From: Lancefieldella parvula_C
GTDB taxonomy: Bacteria > Actinomycetota > Coriobacteriia > Coriobacteriales > Atopobiaceae
NCBI RefSeq assembly: GCF_000758945.1
Contig: NZ_JRND01000031.1
Span: forward strand, 1 to 19,352
Reading direction: 5' to 3'
Length of the DNA stretch: 19,352 bases
Shown piece after piece: positions 1 to 8,066 of this stretch (the stretch's first letter is position 1; each line of letters begins with the position of its first letter). A program made the translations under genes and the position numbers. Below the pieces are notes generated by a model that worked only from the letters and a program-made list of their open reading frames with translations, did no database searches and had not been told where the DNA came from.

Positions 1-93
1 CCAGCAGGTCATCGGCTTGCTGGCGGGTATCTTTGTGCGTAGATGTTGCGGTGAGATTGGGTTTCTCGCTATGTGTTTAACGCATCTAGTGGG

Positions 94-146
94 CCGCTCG
101 GCGCGCGCCTGACATGTGTTCCGTGAACCGCCCGGTGCGCGCCTGA
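94..146 (+). repeat. GC-rich 19-bp direct repeat pair
   Basis: Positions 94-112 and 128-146 are near-identical 19-mers (17 of 19 match), both ending in GCGCGCCTGA, with starts 34 bp apart. The second copy runs directly into the first unit of the 24-bp repeat array that begins at 141. Confidence 0.6.
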
Positions 147-225
147 TTTCATCAAAGAATCTGTAACTTTTGCCTAAATGCTTCAAAGAATCTGTGGATT
201 TGCCTGATTTCATCAAAGAATCTGT
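141..225 (+). repeat. Three 24-bp direct repeats, 30-31 bp period
   Basis: Units lie at 141-164, 172-195 and 202-225. The first and third are identical. The middle one differs in the segment after GCCT but keeps the shared core CAAAGAATCTGT (starts 153, 184, 214). Gaps between units are only 6-7 bp, so this is not a CRISPR array. A near-inverse of the core (ACAGAATCTTTG, 11 of 12 against its reverse complement) follows at 235-246. Confidence 0.75.
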
Positions 226-246
226 GTCCAAAATACAGAATCTTTG

Positions 247-428
247 CACTTTTCAGGCTCACTTTTCAGGCAGAGTTTAAAGCGCATCCGAGCTCGCGCT
301 TTCATGAAGCCTGATTTTCTCGCCATGTCTGAGTAATTTGCCGGAAAAGTTTACCAAGTCTGAGCTATTTGCCGGTTTTTCTCGTCATGTCTGAGTAAAT
401 TTACTCAGACTTCGTGCACTTTTCAGGC
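247..428 (+). repeat. CACTTTTCAGGC repeats (three copies)
   Basis: Exact 12-mers occur at 247-258, 260-271 and 417-428. The first two are a tandem pair with a 13-bp period. The third lies just after the perfect palindrome at 389-410. Confidence 0.65.
315..410 (+). repeat. 31/62-bp periodic GTCTGAG array ending in a palindrome
   Basis: GTCTGAG starts at 327, 358 and 389, exactly 31 bp apart. The first two copies continue into ATTTGCCGG. A longer 22-bp unit that includes the TTCTCGCCA motif recurs at 315-336 and 377-398 (21 of 22 identical, 62-bp spacing). The third copy is completed by its own reverse complement, giving a perfect 22-bp palindrome at 389-410. A diverged inverted copy (CTCAG, then CAT, then TGGCGAGAAA) lies at 459-480. 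Confidence 0.75.
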
Positions 429-589
429 TTATTGCGGCGCTTGAGTTTGGATTCGCAACTCAGAAACATCTGGCGAGAAACCCGCGCGCTCGTAGCATGC
501 GCGCCTGGCGAGAAGCCCGTGCACCCGCGGCACTCGCGGCACCCGTGCGCTCGCAGCTCAGCGCTGGGCCAGCGTGCCGGGCCTCGCGC

Positions 590-1261
590 TTACCCCTTGA
601 ACCAGCGGTTGGGCTGCTCGTAGGAAGGGCAGATGTCGCTCATGGGACAGCCGACGCACTTGGGGTTGCGAGCGGTGCAGGTTTCTCGCCCAAAGTGAAT
701 CCACTCTTCGTTGACGTCTTTCCAGAGTTCGTGGGGGAGAAGTGCGAGCAGGTCTTTCTCGGCAGCCAGCGGCGTAGAAGCCGAGCTCAGGCGCATGCGC
801 TTGGAGATCCTGTACACGTGCGTGTCCACCGCGATGCCGTCGACCACGTCAAACATCTTGTTGAGCACGATGTTTGCAGTCTTTCGACCGACGCCCGGGA
901 GCGTGACCAGGTCTTCCATGGTGCCCGGCACTTCTCCTCCGTACTCCGTTAGCAGGATTTGCGCCGTTTCCACGCAGTGCTTGGCCTTTGCCCGCCAAAA
1001 GCCGATAGTCTGGATGACCTCTCCGACCTCGACGGCATTGGCGGCCGCCATGGATGGCGCGTCGGGCCAGCGGCGAAACAACTCGGGCGTGACCTTATTT
1101 ACGGCGGCGTCAGTAGTCTGCGCCGAAAGCATAACGCTGATGAGCAGGGTAAACGCGTCGTGGTAATCCAGCGCGCTCTGGACGCTTGGATAGAGTTCGT
1201 GCATGCGTCGGCACAGCTCAATGCCGCGTTCTACCTTGACTTTCTTTGATTCTCTGGGCAT
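590..1261 (-). CDS. nth: Endonuclease III (DNA glycosylase/AP lyase)
   Basis: A 223-aa base-excision-repair enzyme of the Nth family, which removes oxidised pyrimidines and cleaves the abasic strand by beta-elimination. The helix-hairpin-helix LPGVGRKTANIVLNK (about 121-135) holds the expected catalytic Lys (K127), and VDTHV supplies the catalytic Asp (D146). The 4Fe-4S loop is complete: C195-X6-C202-X2-C205-X5-C211. Length is normal for the family. The ATG is preceded by GAGGAGAGG on the minus strand, a strong ribosome-binding site. The gene is divergent from mfd, so two DNA-repair genes flank a shared 258-bp spacer. A near-copy of the dispersed 9-mer, at 683-690, encodes part of the conserved GRET segment. 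Identification is secure. Confidence 0.97.
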   Translation of the reverse strand: MPRESKKVKVERGIELCRRMHELYPSVQSALDYHDAFTLLISVMLSAQTTDAAVNKVTPELFRRWPDAPSMAAANAVEVGEVIQTIGFWRAKAKHCVETAQILLTEYGGEVPGTMEDLVTLPGVGRKTANIVLNKMFDVVDGIAVDTHVYRISKRMRLSSASTPLAAEKDLLALLPHELWKDVNEEWIHFGRETCTARNPKCVGCPMSDICPSYEQPNRWFKG

Positions 1262-1519
1262 AACCTCTCCTCAATTCCTTCTATGTGTACCCAGTATGTA
1301 GTTACGTTATCACGTGTGGCGAGAATAGCAAAATAGCTGCATAACAGCTACAATAACAGCCCAATTGAAAAGTTATCAAACCTGCGCCTGCGCGCGGAGG
1401 ACGTCGTCGGCTGCGCTCCGGCCGCCGACTGCGCCCCGGGCGTCACGGCGGACGTCGCAGCAGCTGCGTCCAGCAAGGTTTGGTGTAACCCGCATGCGTT
1501 TGCATGTGGGTTTAGCGGC
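1262..1519. other. Divergent nth-mfd spacer with GC-rich block
   Basis: The nth-proximal half is AT-rich and holds one TTCTCGCCA copy (minus strand, 1317-1325) and a small hairpin TAGCTG-CATAA-CAGCTA (1334-1350). The stretch 1382-1480 is very GC-rich, with two similar GGAGGACGTCG/GGCGGACGTCG segments. The mfd frame stays open through it back to a TAG at 1334-1336, but with no ATG, GTG or TTG, so I do not extend mfd. No confident promoter was seen for either gene. Confidence 0.6.
1487..1512 (+). promoter_or_regulatory. Hairpin just upstream of the mfd start
   Basis: The arms 1487-1497 and 1502-1512 pair over 11 positions with one G-T wobble, around a GTTT loop. Only 7 bases separate it from the annotated mfd ATG, where a Shine-Dalgarno site would be expected. 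Only a few T follow the stem, so it is not a good intrinsic terminator. It could affect mfd translation or fall in the untranslated leader of the alternative GTG start at 1535. Confidence 0.5.
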
Positions 1520-4500
1520 ATGGCGGGAGACTGTGTGTTTATCAATAGAGTTGCAGCTCAACTACTGAGCGCACCCGAGCTTGAGAAGCTGAAGCGAGAG
1601 CTTTCGCGTGGATCAGACGCCACACTGTCCCTCTCGCAAAGCGCTCGTCCGCTGATGTTAGCTGCACTTTGGGCGCAAAATCCCCGCCCGTGCCTGTTGG
1701 TTGTCGCAGGAGAGGACGCCGCGGACCGCACGGCGCGCTCGCTTGCTGCGTGGCTGGGAAACGACGCCGTGCTGCGTTATCCCAACCGCAAGGATCGTCC
1801 CTGGTCGGATACCACGCCTGACGACGCCCTTATTGGAGCCAGGTGTCGCGCCATCGCCAAGCTTTCCGCTGGCGAGAAGGTCATTGTAGTTGCAAGTGCT
1901 CACGCGCTGATGCGCAGAGTTCCCCCTGTTGGTTCGGGCTATTTTCTTCCAGCGACGTTCACCGTTGGCGACGACGTCCCCTTTGAGGATGTGGCCTCGC
2001 TGCTCGTCGGCATGGGATACGCCGATGCAGGCGAGGTAGATGCGCCAGGCACCTTCCACATTCACGGCGATACGGTTGATATCTTCCCAGCTCAAGCTAC
2101 AAGTCCTGTACGCATTGAGTTCTTCGGAGACGAGATTGACCGCATCAGGCGCATGGTGGCAGCAACCGGACAGACTATCGGTGCCATCGATGAGGTGACT
2201 GTTGCCCCAGCTAGAGAGCTTGCGTTTACCAAAGAAACAATCCGCCGCGCAGAAGAAGCGCTCTACACGCGCGCGCAAGAAAACTCTGCACTCGCTGCTG
2301 ACCTGGAGCTTATTCAGCGCGGAGCTCAGGCGCCTGCACTTGAGCGCTATCTTCCCGTGTTGTACGGAGGCACTGCCAGCCCTCTTGAGCACATCTCTTC
2401 AAAGACGCTGGTTGTTCTTGCGGAGCCACGCTCGCTCTTTGATGACTGTCAGCGTGCCTTTGACGAAATTTCTGCATCCGCAACAGCATCAAAAGTGAAA
2501 CTAGATGGTCTGTATACGGACCCCAAGGCTATGGACTTTGGCTCGCAGCAGCGTTTGTCCTTCTCGTCACTTCTACGTACAGGAGCTGCGGTAACGTCAG
2601 AGCTTTCTGTGGTGCAGCCATCTATTGCAGGCTCGGACACAAAGCTTTTAGGTCGCGTGAGGCAGCTGGTGCAAGACCGCGATGCTGTGGTATTTGCGGT
2701 TCCAGACCGCGCCGCTCGAGAGCACCTCAAGTTGCTTTTCTCGGATGAGTCCATTCCGTTTGAGGAGTCGCTGGGTACGGCGCTTGAAAACGAGCCTGAT
2801 CAAAACGGTGCTTACGCGCCACTCAAGCGTGGTCGCGTCACGTTTACCGATGCACCTGTTCCCGCCGGAATCATTATCCCTACAGCTAACCTAGCAGTGC
2901 TTTCTGTCTCGGACTTGACGGCCAGAAGCGCGCGCAACAAGAAGCGCTCCAAACGTATTGACCCCACAACGGTGACGTTCCCGTTTAAGCCGGGCGACTA
3001 CGTTGTCCACGCAACGCACGGTATTGCGCACTTTACCGCTATTGTGCGTCAAGAAGTTGCAGGTAGAGAGCGTGATTACTTCCTGCTTGAGTACGCCAAT
3101 GACGATAAACTCTATGTGCCCCTGGAGCAGGTTGACCGCATTACGCGCTATGTAGGACCTGACGGCAATAATCCACGTCTGACCAGGCTCAACACGGCAG
3201 ATTGGTCGCGCGCTACTAACAAGGCAAGAAAGTCTGCCAAGAAACTGGCATTTGACCTGGTGGATCTCTATACACGTCGCGCTTCAGTGCCGGGCTACGC
3301 GTTCTCGTTGGACACTCCCGCTCAGGAGGAGATGGAGTCCAGCTTCCCATATCAGCTGACACCAGACCAAGAAAGCGCAGTTGCAGACATTAAGCTGGAC
3401 ATGGAAGCGCGCAAGCCAATGGACCGTCTGCTTTGCGGCGACGTGGGCTTTGGCAAGACCGAGGTGGCGCTGAGAGCTGCATTTAAGGCGTGCCAGGACG
3501 CTCGTCAGGTTATGATTTTGTGCCCAACCACCATCTTGGCTCAGCAACACTACGAGACGTTCTTCTCGCGATTTGCTCCGTTTGATTTGAAGGTAAACGT
3601 GCTTTCACGTTTTGTTACGCCTGCTCAGCAGAAAAAAGCGCTTGAAGGATTTGCGGACGGAACCGTAGATGTGCTGGTAGGAACTCATAGGTTGCTTTCA
3701 GCTGACGTCAATCCACACGACTTAGGCTTGGTTATCATCGACGAAGAGCAGCGCTTTGGCGTACAGCACAAAGAGCAGCTCAAAAACATGCGCGAGCAGG
3801 TAGACGTGCTGACGCTCTCGGCAACGCCCATTCCGCGCACCATGCAGATGGCCATGAGCGGCGTTCGTGACATGAGCCTGATTCTGACGCCGCCGCCTGG
3901 CAGAAAGCCTGTTCAGGTAATGGTGGGCGAGTACAACCCAGATCTTGTTTCCGCAGCTATTAGAAGCGAGCTGGAGCGAGAAGGTCAGGTGTACTACGTG
4001 TCCAACCGCGTGACCACTATTGATGAAGCGGTGGCTCGCGTGGAGGAGGCGGCTCCAGAGGCTCGCGTGGGTGTGGCTCACGGTCAGATGAGCGCTCGCG
4101 AGGTAGAGAACGTCATGCTCGCCTTCCAGGAGCACGAGATTGACGTTTTGGTGGCCACCACCATCATTGAGTCCGGCATTGACAACTCGCACACTAACAC
4201 GCTGATTATCGAGGACTCACAGCGCTTGGGACTGGCTCAGTTGTACCAGCTCAAGGGCCGTGTTGGTCGTGGTAGGCAGCAGGCGTACGCGTACTTTATG
4301 TTCCCGGCGGAGTTGCCGCTGACGGAAGAGGCAACCGAGCGCCTGACGGCAATCAACGAGTTCCAGGACCTGGGCAGCGGCATGCGCATTGCCATGCGTG
4401 ACCTGGAGATTAGAGGTGCCGGCTCCCTTATGGGCGCTGAGCAGCACGGAAACCTTTCCAGCGTTGGCTTTGACCTCTTTACACAGATGTTGGGCGAGGC

Positions 4501-4978
4501 AGTTGCTGAGGCTCGCGGTGAGTCCGCTGAATTGGAACAAGCTGAAGTTACCATCAATCTACCTGCAGATTTCTACCTTGATGAGGACTATCTGCCGGAG
4601 GTTGACCGACGCGTTCTGGTGTACCGTCGTCTTGCCGCAGCTACAGAGCTTTCCGATGTGGATGCCCTGCAGCAAGATACCGAGAATAGCTTTGGTGCCC
4701 TGCCGCTTGCGGGTAAGAACTTGTTTGATCGTGCCCGCGTGCGCATCCGCGCGCAGCGTTTGGGTGCAACGTCAGTAAGCCTGACAAATGGTCGCCTGGT
4801 ATATCTGGGTGTAGAAATTCCTCGCGAACAAGCCCTCAAGTTGAAGGGTCGTGGTGCTATCGTGTATCCAAAGACGCATAAACTGGCGTATCCGTTCCAC
4901 CGAAATGAAGAGCAGCTGATGCCCGCCGCCTTGGGAGTTCTTGAAGAGCTTGGTGGCGACGACGAGGTTGAGGAGTAA
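1520..4978 (+). CDS. mfd: Transcription-repair coupling factor Mfd
   Basis: A 1152-aa SF2 DNA translocase that removes RNA polymerase stalled at lesions and recruits UvrA. Visible parts in order: a UvrB-like N-terminal module (about 40-310), the CarD-like RNA-polymerase-interaction domain starting at FKPGDYVVHATHG (about 490-550), Walker A GDVGFGKTE (640-648), DEEQRFG box (about 740), motif III LSATPIPRT, motifs V/VI ending QLKGRVGRGRQ (about 910-920), and the C-terminal TRCF domain (about 1010-1110). Length is typical. The start is uncertain: the ATG at 1520 lacks a clear ribosome-binding site and follows a hairpin, whereas GTG at 1535 (codon 6) has GGGAG five bases upstream. The gene ends 2 bp before the oxidoreductase, so the two are probably co-transcribed and translationally coupled. 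One TTCTCGCCA copy lies inside at 1870. Confidence 0.97.
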   Translation: MAGDCVFINRVAAQLLSAPELEKLKRELSRGSDATLSLSQSARPLMLAALWAQNPRPCLLVVAGEDAADRTARSLAAWLGNDAVLRYPNRKDRPWSDTTPDDALIGARCRAIAKLSAGEKVIVVASAHALMRRVPPVGSGYFLPATFTVGDDVPFEDVASLLVGMGYADAGEVDAPGTFHIHGDTVDIFPAQATSPVRIEFFGDEIDRIRRMVAATGQTIGAIDEVTVAPARELAFTKETIRRAEEALYTRAQENSALAADLELIQRGAQAPALERYLPVLYGGTASPLEHISSKTLVVLAEPRSLFDDCQRAFDEISASATASKVKLDGLYTDPKAMDFGSQQRLSFSSLLRTGAAVTSELSVVQPSIAGSDTKLLGRVRQLVQDRDAVVFAVPDRAAREHLKLLFSDESIPFEESLGTALENEPDQNGAYAPLKRGRVTFTDAPVPAGIIIPTANLAVLSVSDLTARSARNKKRSKRIDPTTVTFPFKPGDYVVHATHGIAHFTAIVRQEVAGRERDYFLLEYANDDKLYVPLEQVDRITRYVGPDGNNPRLTRLNTADWSRATNKARKSAKKLAFDLVDLYTRRASVPGYAFSLDTPAQEEMESSFPYQLTPDQESAVADIKLDMEARKPMDRLLCGDVGFGKTEVALRAAFKACQDARQVMILCPTTILAQQHYETFFSRFAPFDLKVNVLSRFVTPAQQKKALEGFADGTVDVLVGTHRLLSADVNPHDLGLVIIDEEQRFGVQHKEQLKNMREQVDVLTLSATPIPRTMQMAMSGVRDMSLILTPPPGRKPVQVMVGEYNPDLVSAAIRSELEREGQVYYVSNRVTTIDEAVARVEEAAPEARVGVAHGQMSAREVENVMLAFQEHEIDVLVATTIIESGIDNSHTNTLIIEDSQRLGLAQLYQLKGRVGRGRQQAYAYFMFPAELPLTEEATERLTAINEFQDLGSGMRIAMRDLEIRGAGSLMGAEQHGNLSSVGFDLFTQMLGEAVAEARGESAELEQAEVTINLPADFYLDEDYLPEVDRRVLVYRRLAAATELSDVDALQQDTENSFGALPLAGKNLFDRARVRIRAQRLGATSVSLTNGRLVYLGVEIPREQALKLKGRGAIVYPKTHKLAYPFHRNEEQLMPAALGVLEELGGDDEVEE

Positions 4979-4980
4979 AT

Positions 4981-6021
4981 ATGAGCCAAACAGCAGGTCA
5001 GACGTCGCAGGATGTTGCAAGCGCCGTGGACACGATCTTTGCCGCACCACACCTTAGGTGGGGTGTTATTGGCTGTGGAGTTATTGCAAACCAGATGGCA
5101 GAGGCGCTGGCTTCGGTTGGTAGAACCATTGACGGCGTAGCCAACAGGACACAGGAGAAGGCCGTCGCGTTTGCACAAAAACATCACGTCAAGCGCGTGT
5201 ATGACAGCATCGACGATCTTCTCGCCAGCGACGAGATTGACGCGGTGTATCTGACCACGCCTCACAACACGCACATCATCTACCTGCGCAAAGCACTTCA
5301 GGCGGGCAAGCACGTTCTGTGCGAGAAGTCCATTACGCTCAACTCGGCTGAGCTGCTTGAGGCCGAAGAACTTGCACGTCAAAACGGCGTTCAGCTCATG
5401 GACGCCTGCACCATTTTGCACATGCCACTCTACAAAGAGCTGGTTAGCCGCGTGGAGGCTGGCGAGTTTGGTCCAGTCAACCTGATTCAGGAGAATTTTG
5501 GCAGCTACAAAGAGTTTGACATGGAGAATCGCTTCTTCAATCCTAAGCTTGCGGGCGGCGCGCTTCTGGACATTGGCGTCTATTCGCTGACACTAGCGCG
5601 TCTTTTCTTGAAGAGCCAGCCTCATGACGTGCTCTCCATGATGAATCCGGCCCCTACCGGCGTTGATCAGACGGACGGCATTTTGCTCAGAAACGCCGAG
5701 GGTCAGATGGTTGTTCTGGCATTGACGCTTCATTCCAAGCAGCCAAAACGCGCTATGATTTCCGCTGATAAAGCCTTCATTGAGATTATGGAGTACCCAC
5801 GTGCCGACGTTGCCACAATCACGTGGACTGACGACGGCAAGCAGGAGAAAGTCCAGGTAGGGCGCACGGCTAATGCGCTGGCATACGTGCTGGCAGATCT
5901 GGAGGCCGCTGTTGCAGGAGACGCTTCTGCTCAGGCGCAGCTTGAGGTCTCAAAGGACGTTATGGAGCTCATGACTAGCCTGCGCAATGACTGGAATTTC
6001 CTGTACCCTGAGGAGCAATAA
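4981..6021 (+). CDS. Gfo/Idh/MocA family oxidoreductase
   Basis: A 346-aa NAD(P)-dependent dehydrogenase of the Gfo/Idh/MocA family, whose members act on sugars, sugar acids and related diols; the substrate cannot be read from sequence. The Rossmann fold begins WGVIGCGVIANQMAEAL (27-43; GxGxxA type). The segment HVLCEKSITL (111-120) is the family's EKP motif with Ser replacing Pro and the Lys (K116) kept. GGALLDIGVYSL (about 190) is the expected C-terminal-domain start. An N-terminal extension of about 25 residues precedes the fold. AGGAG just before the mfd stop serves the ATG two bases after that stop, indicating coupling to mfd. mazG follows after 5 bp. Its position between mfd and mazG is unexpected for Actinomycetota. 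Confidence 0.9.
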   Translation: MSQTAGQTSQDVASAVDTIFAAPHLRWGVIGCGVIANQMAEALASVGRTIDGVANRTQEKAVAFAQKHHVKRVYDSIDDLLASDEIDAVYLTTPHNTHIIYLRKALQAGKHVLCEKSITLNSAELLEAEELARQNGVQLMDACTILHMPLYKELVSRVEAGEFGPVNLIQENFGSYKEFDMENRFFNPKLAGGALLDIGVYSLTLARLFLKSQPHDVLSMMNPAPTGVDQTDGILLRNAEGQMVVLALTLHSKQPKRAMISADKAFIEIMEYPRADVATITWTDDGKQEKVQVGRTANALAYVLADLEAAVAGDASAQAQLEVSKDVMELMTSLRNDWNFLYPEEQ

Positions 6022-6026
6022 ATTAC

Positions 6027-6902
6027 ATGACATCTGACGAGAAGATCGCCCAGCTAGCAGCCGCAGTTGACGAAGAAACAAAGGCTCGTCCTGGAGCGCC
6101 GCAGACGCATCCGGAGTTTGACCGCCTGATCAGAACTATCTGGCGACTTCGTCAGGAGGACGGCTGTCCTTGGGATAAGGAACAGACGCATCAGTCCATC
6201 TCAAAGAACATGATTGAGGAGGCCTACGAGGCGGTTGAGGCGATTGCTGAGGACTCTCCTGAGCACCTTGAGGAGGAGCTTGGCGACGTGCTTGAACAGG
6301 TAGTTCTTCACTCGCAGATTGAGGCGGACAGCAGTGCAACGGGCTTCAACATCGACGACGTCTGCCGAGCACTCAACCAGAAGCTGGTACGCAGGCATCC
6401 GCACGTGTTTGGGCCAGAAGCTGGCTCAACGTCGTCGGCTGCGGCTGTCTTGGACGTGTGGGAGAGCGTCAAGGCTGAGGAGCGCGCCAGTGCAGATGAT
6501 ACCGTGCACACCGAGGGTCTTCTCGACTCGGTTCCACAGTCTCTACCTGCGCTCATGCAGGCGCAGAAGATTTCAAAGCGCGCCGCAAAGATGGGCTTTG
6601 AGTGGGCGTCTGTCGATGACGTGTGGGACAAGGTTGCCGAGGAGCGCGCGGAGTTTGACGCTGAAGCCCAAGGTACGCAGCAGAAAACGGACGAGTTTGG
6701 CGACATCTTGTTTGCGCTGATAAACGTTGCTCGCTGGGAAGGCGTTGATGCGGAAGAAGCGCTGATGAGCGCCTGCAGGAAGTTCCGCGCTCGCTGGTCG
6801 TATATGGAGAAAGCTGCTGCTGAGAGAGGCTTCTCGCTTGACGAGAAACCCGAGCTACAAGAAGATTTGTGGCAAGAAGCTAAACGTCATCTTGATGCGT
6901 AA
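6027..6902 (+). CDS. mazG: Nucleoside triphosphate pyrophosphohydrolase MazG
   Basis: A 291-aa all-alpha NTP pyrophosphatase that hydrolyses (d)NTPs to monophosphates as nucleotide-pool house-cleaning. It has the two tandem MazG modules of full-length enzymes. The N-terminal module carries GCPWDKEQTHQSI (46-58), the metal-binding EEAYE (64-68) and EEELGDVLEQVVLHSQ (82-97). The C-terminal module has KMGFEW, a KVAEERAEF segment and DEFGDILFALINVARW (about 227-242), close to the family consensus. The gene starts 5 bp after the oxidoreductase stop, using GAGGAG about 11 bases upstream of the ATG, inside the previous gene's end. mfd-mazG linkage is common in Actinomycetota. No T-tract terminator follows; hairpins at 6907-6923 and 7007-7031 lack T-runs. 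Confidence 0.96.
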   Translation: MTSDEKIAQLAAAVDEETKARPGAPQTHPEFDRLIRTIWRLRQEDGCPWDKEQTHQSISKNMIEEAYEAVEAIAEDSPEHLEEELGDVLEQVVLHSQIEADSSATGFNIDDVCRALNQKLVRRHPHVFGPEAGSTSSAAAVLDVWESVKAEERASADDTVHTEGLLDSVPQSLPALMQAQKISKRAAKMGFEWASVDDVWDKVAEERAEFDAEAQGTQQKTDEFGDILFALINVARWEGVDAEEALMSACRKFRARWSYMEKAAAERGFSLDEKPELQEDLWQEAKRHLDA

Positions 6903-7085
6903 GCAAGCTGCACAGATTGCAGCGAAGACGTGCGACGTTCCGTAAAGCTTGCGACTTGCCGTTGGAGCGACGACTTCTATTCGGTAAAACGATGAAATTC
7001 CAAACTGAGGCAGGGCTATCGGCGCTGCCTCTGCCATAATAAAGATGTTGCAATTTGTTGCGACGCATCACCAAACAAACCAGAA

Positions 7086-8066
7086 ATGAGATCCGTGATG
7101 AGTCAAGACACCACTAAAAAGAGTGGTACAAAAAGAAAAACAACGCCCACCAAGCGTTCCGTTGAGCCTCTTAAAGAGACTACCGCGGAGCATGCCTCTG
7201 GTGCTCTCAAAATATTTTCAACTAAAAAATCCGAGAAACCCCAGGTAACTGAGAAATCTCAATCTGACTCAAAAGCTGTTGAGGTTAAAAAGCCTGCGGT
7301 GACTCCAAAAGATACAGCGTCGTCAGAGGGCGCGGCGTCATCAAAACAAGCATCTTCCCAGAAGAGTTCCAAGGACATTAAGTCTAAAAGAACCGTTCAA
7401 GTCAAGAGGATTGATAGGACTCAGAGGTCCGAGTACGGTCAAAAGTCCGAGCGCGGTCAGAAGTCCGAGCGCGTTCAGAAGACTGAAAGAACCAATAAAC
7501 CGCAGTTCAGCGTAGCTTCTCTGGTAGAGCTTAAAGACAACGCACTTGATTTCGCGCGCAATCATACCAAGCTTGTCATTTTTCTCGGCGTTGTAATCTT
7601 CCTGCTTGTGGGCTTGTATCCGCCAATTCGCGGCTACTACCACGCTGTTCGCGAGCATGACGAGTTGCTGCTAAATCAGCAGAAGCTCGAGGAAGATCAA
7701 AAACGACTTGAGTCCGAGGTTCAGGGTCTGCAGACAAAAGAGGGCATCATAGATGAGGCTCATAAGCAGGGCTTGGTTTCTGGCGACGAGGAATCTGCGC
7801 GCGTAGAGGGCCTTGATAAAAAGAAGGACGAGAATACCGTTCAGCATCCTGATTATCCGTGGTACATCAAGGTTGGGGACTTTGTTTTTGGATTTACACC
7901 AGGTGATTCCGGCAATACTGAGGCTCCTAAGAGCGCAAACTCTGACGATTCTACATCTGCACCAGCTCCTGGAGAGTCTCACGAGCAGAAGAACTCCGGA
8001 GAAGGCGGATCTTCTGAGGGGTCCGGAGCCGACAATTCAAAGTCTGATAGTGGGAACTCACAATAA
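7086..8066 (+). CDS. DivIC/FtsB-like septum formation initiator
   Basis: A 326-aa predicted bitopic membrane protein of the FtsB/DivIC family, which in other bacteria joins FtsL and FtsQ/DivIB in the divisome. The cytoplasmic N-terminus (1-160) is unusually long and Lys/Ser/Thr-rich. It includes four hexapeptide repeats of the type (K/R)SERGQ (114-137; bases 7425-7496). One TM helix (about 162-178) is followed by a coiled coil (about 185-220), the family signature arrangement, then a hydrophobic patch PWYIKVGDFVFGF and a low-complexity Gly/Ser/Glu tail. The start is uncertain: ATG 7086, GTG 7095 and ATG 7098 are in frame and none has a strong ribosome-binding site. The stop overlaps the ppx start by one base. 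Placement beside ppx matches Actinomycetota. The role is family inference. Confidence 0.85.
   Translation: MRSVMSQDTTKKSGTKRKTTPTKRSVEPLKETTAEHASGALKIFSTKKSEKPQVTEKSQSDSKAVEVKKPAVTPKDTASSEGAASSKQASSQKSSKDIKSKRTVQVKRIDRTQRSEYGQKSERGQKSERVQKTERTNKPQFSVASLVELKDNALDFARNHTKLVIFLGVVIFLLVGLYPPIRGYYHAVREHDELLLNQQKLEEDQKRLESEVQGLQTKEGIIDEAHKQGLVSGDEESARVEGLDKKKDENTVQHPDYPWYIKVGDFVFGFTPGDSGNTEAPKSANSDDSTSAPAPGESHEQKNSGEGGSSEGSGADNSKSDSGNSQ

Larger units (their letters stand above)
1..589. other. Gene-poor, repeat-rich intergenic region
   Basis: I see no convincing gene here. Frame 1 is open from the window edge to a TAG at 40-42 and frame 2 to a TGA at 110-112, so the 3' end of an upstream gene could reach the first 40-110 bases, but neither tail is recognisable. 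The rest consists of short repeats: a GC-rich pair (94-146), three 24-bp units (141-225), CACTTTTCAGGC copies, GTCTGAG units with a 31-bp period (327, 358, 389), and three exact copies of TTCTCGCCA in either orientation. GC content jumps from AT-rich (about 150-430) to very GC-rich (about 480-590). No clear T-tract terminator for the converging nth gene was found. Confidence 0.7.

Noticed and set aside
141..410. CRISPR array from the regularly spaced repeats
   Set aside because: Gaps between units are 6-7 bp or the units change sequence, and no spacer-sized unique segments or cas genes are present.
497..952. 151-codon plus-strand ORF over the nth region
   Set aside because: It is antisense to a well-identified endonuclease III and has no recognisable protein features.
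1337..1519. N-terminal extension of mfd
   Set aside because: The frame is open but contains no ATG, GTG or TTG, and the encoded residues look unlike Mfd.
1348..1561. Small ORFs in the nth-mfd spacer
   Set aside because: They arise from the GC-rich block, overlap each other on both strands and lack ribosome-binding sites.
7007..7031. Terminator after mazG
   Set aside because: The GAGGCAG/CTGCCTC stem has an 11-base loop and no T-run, so it is not an intrinsic terminator.
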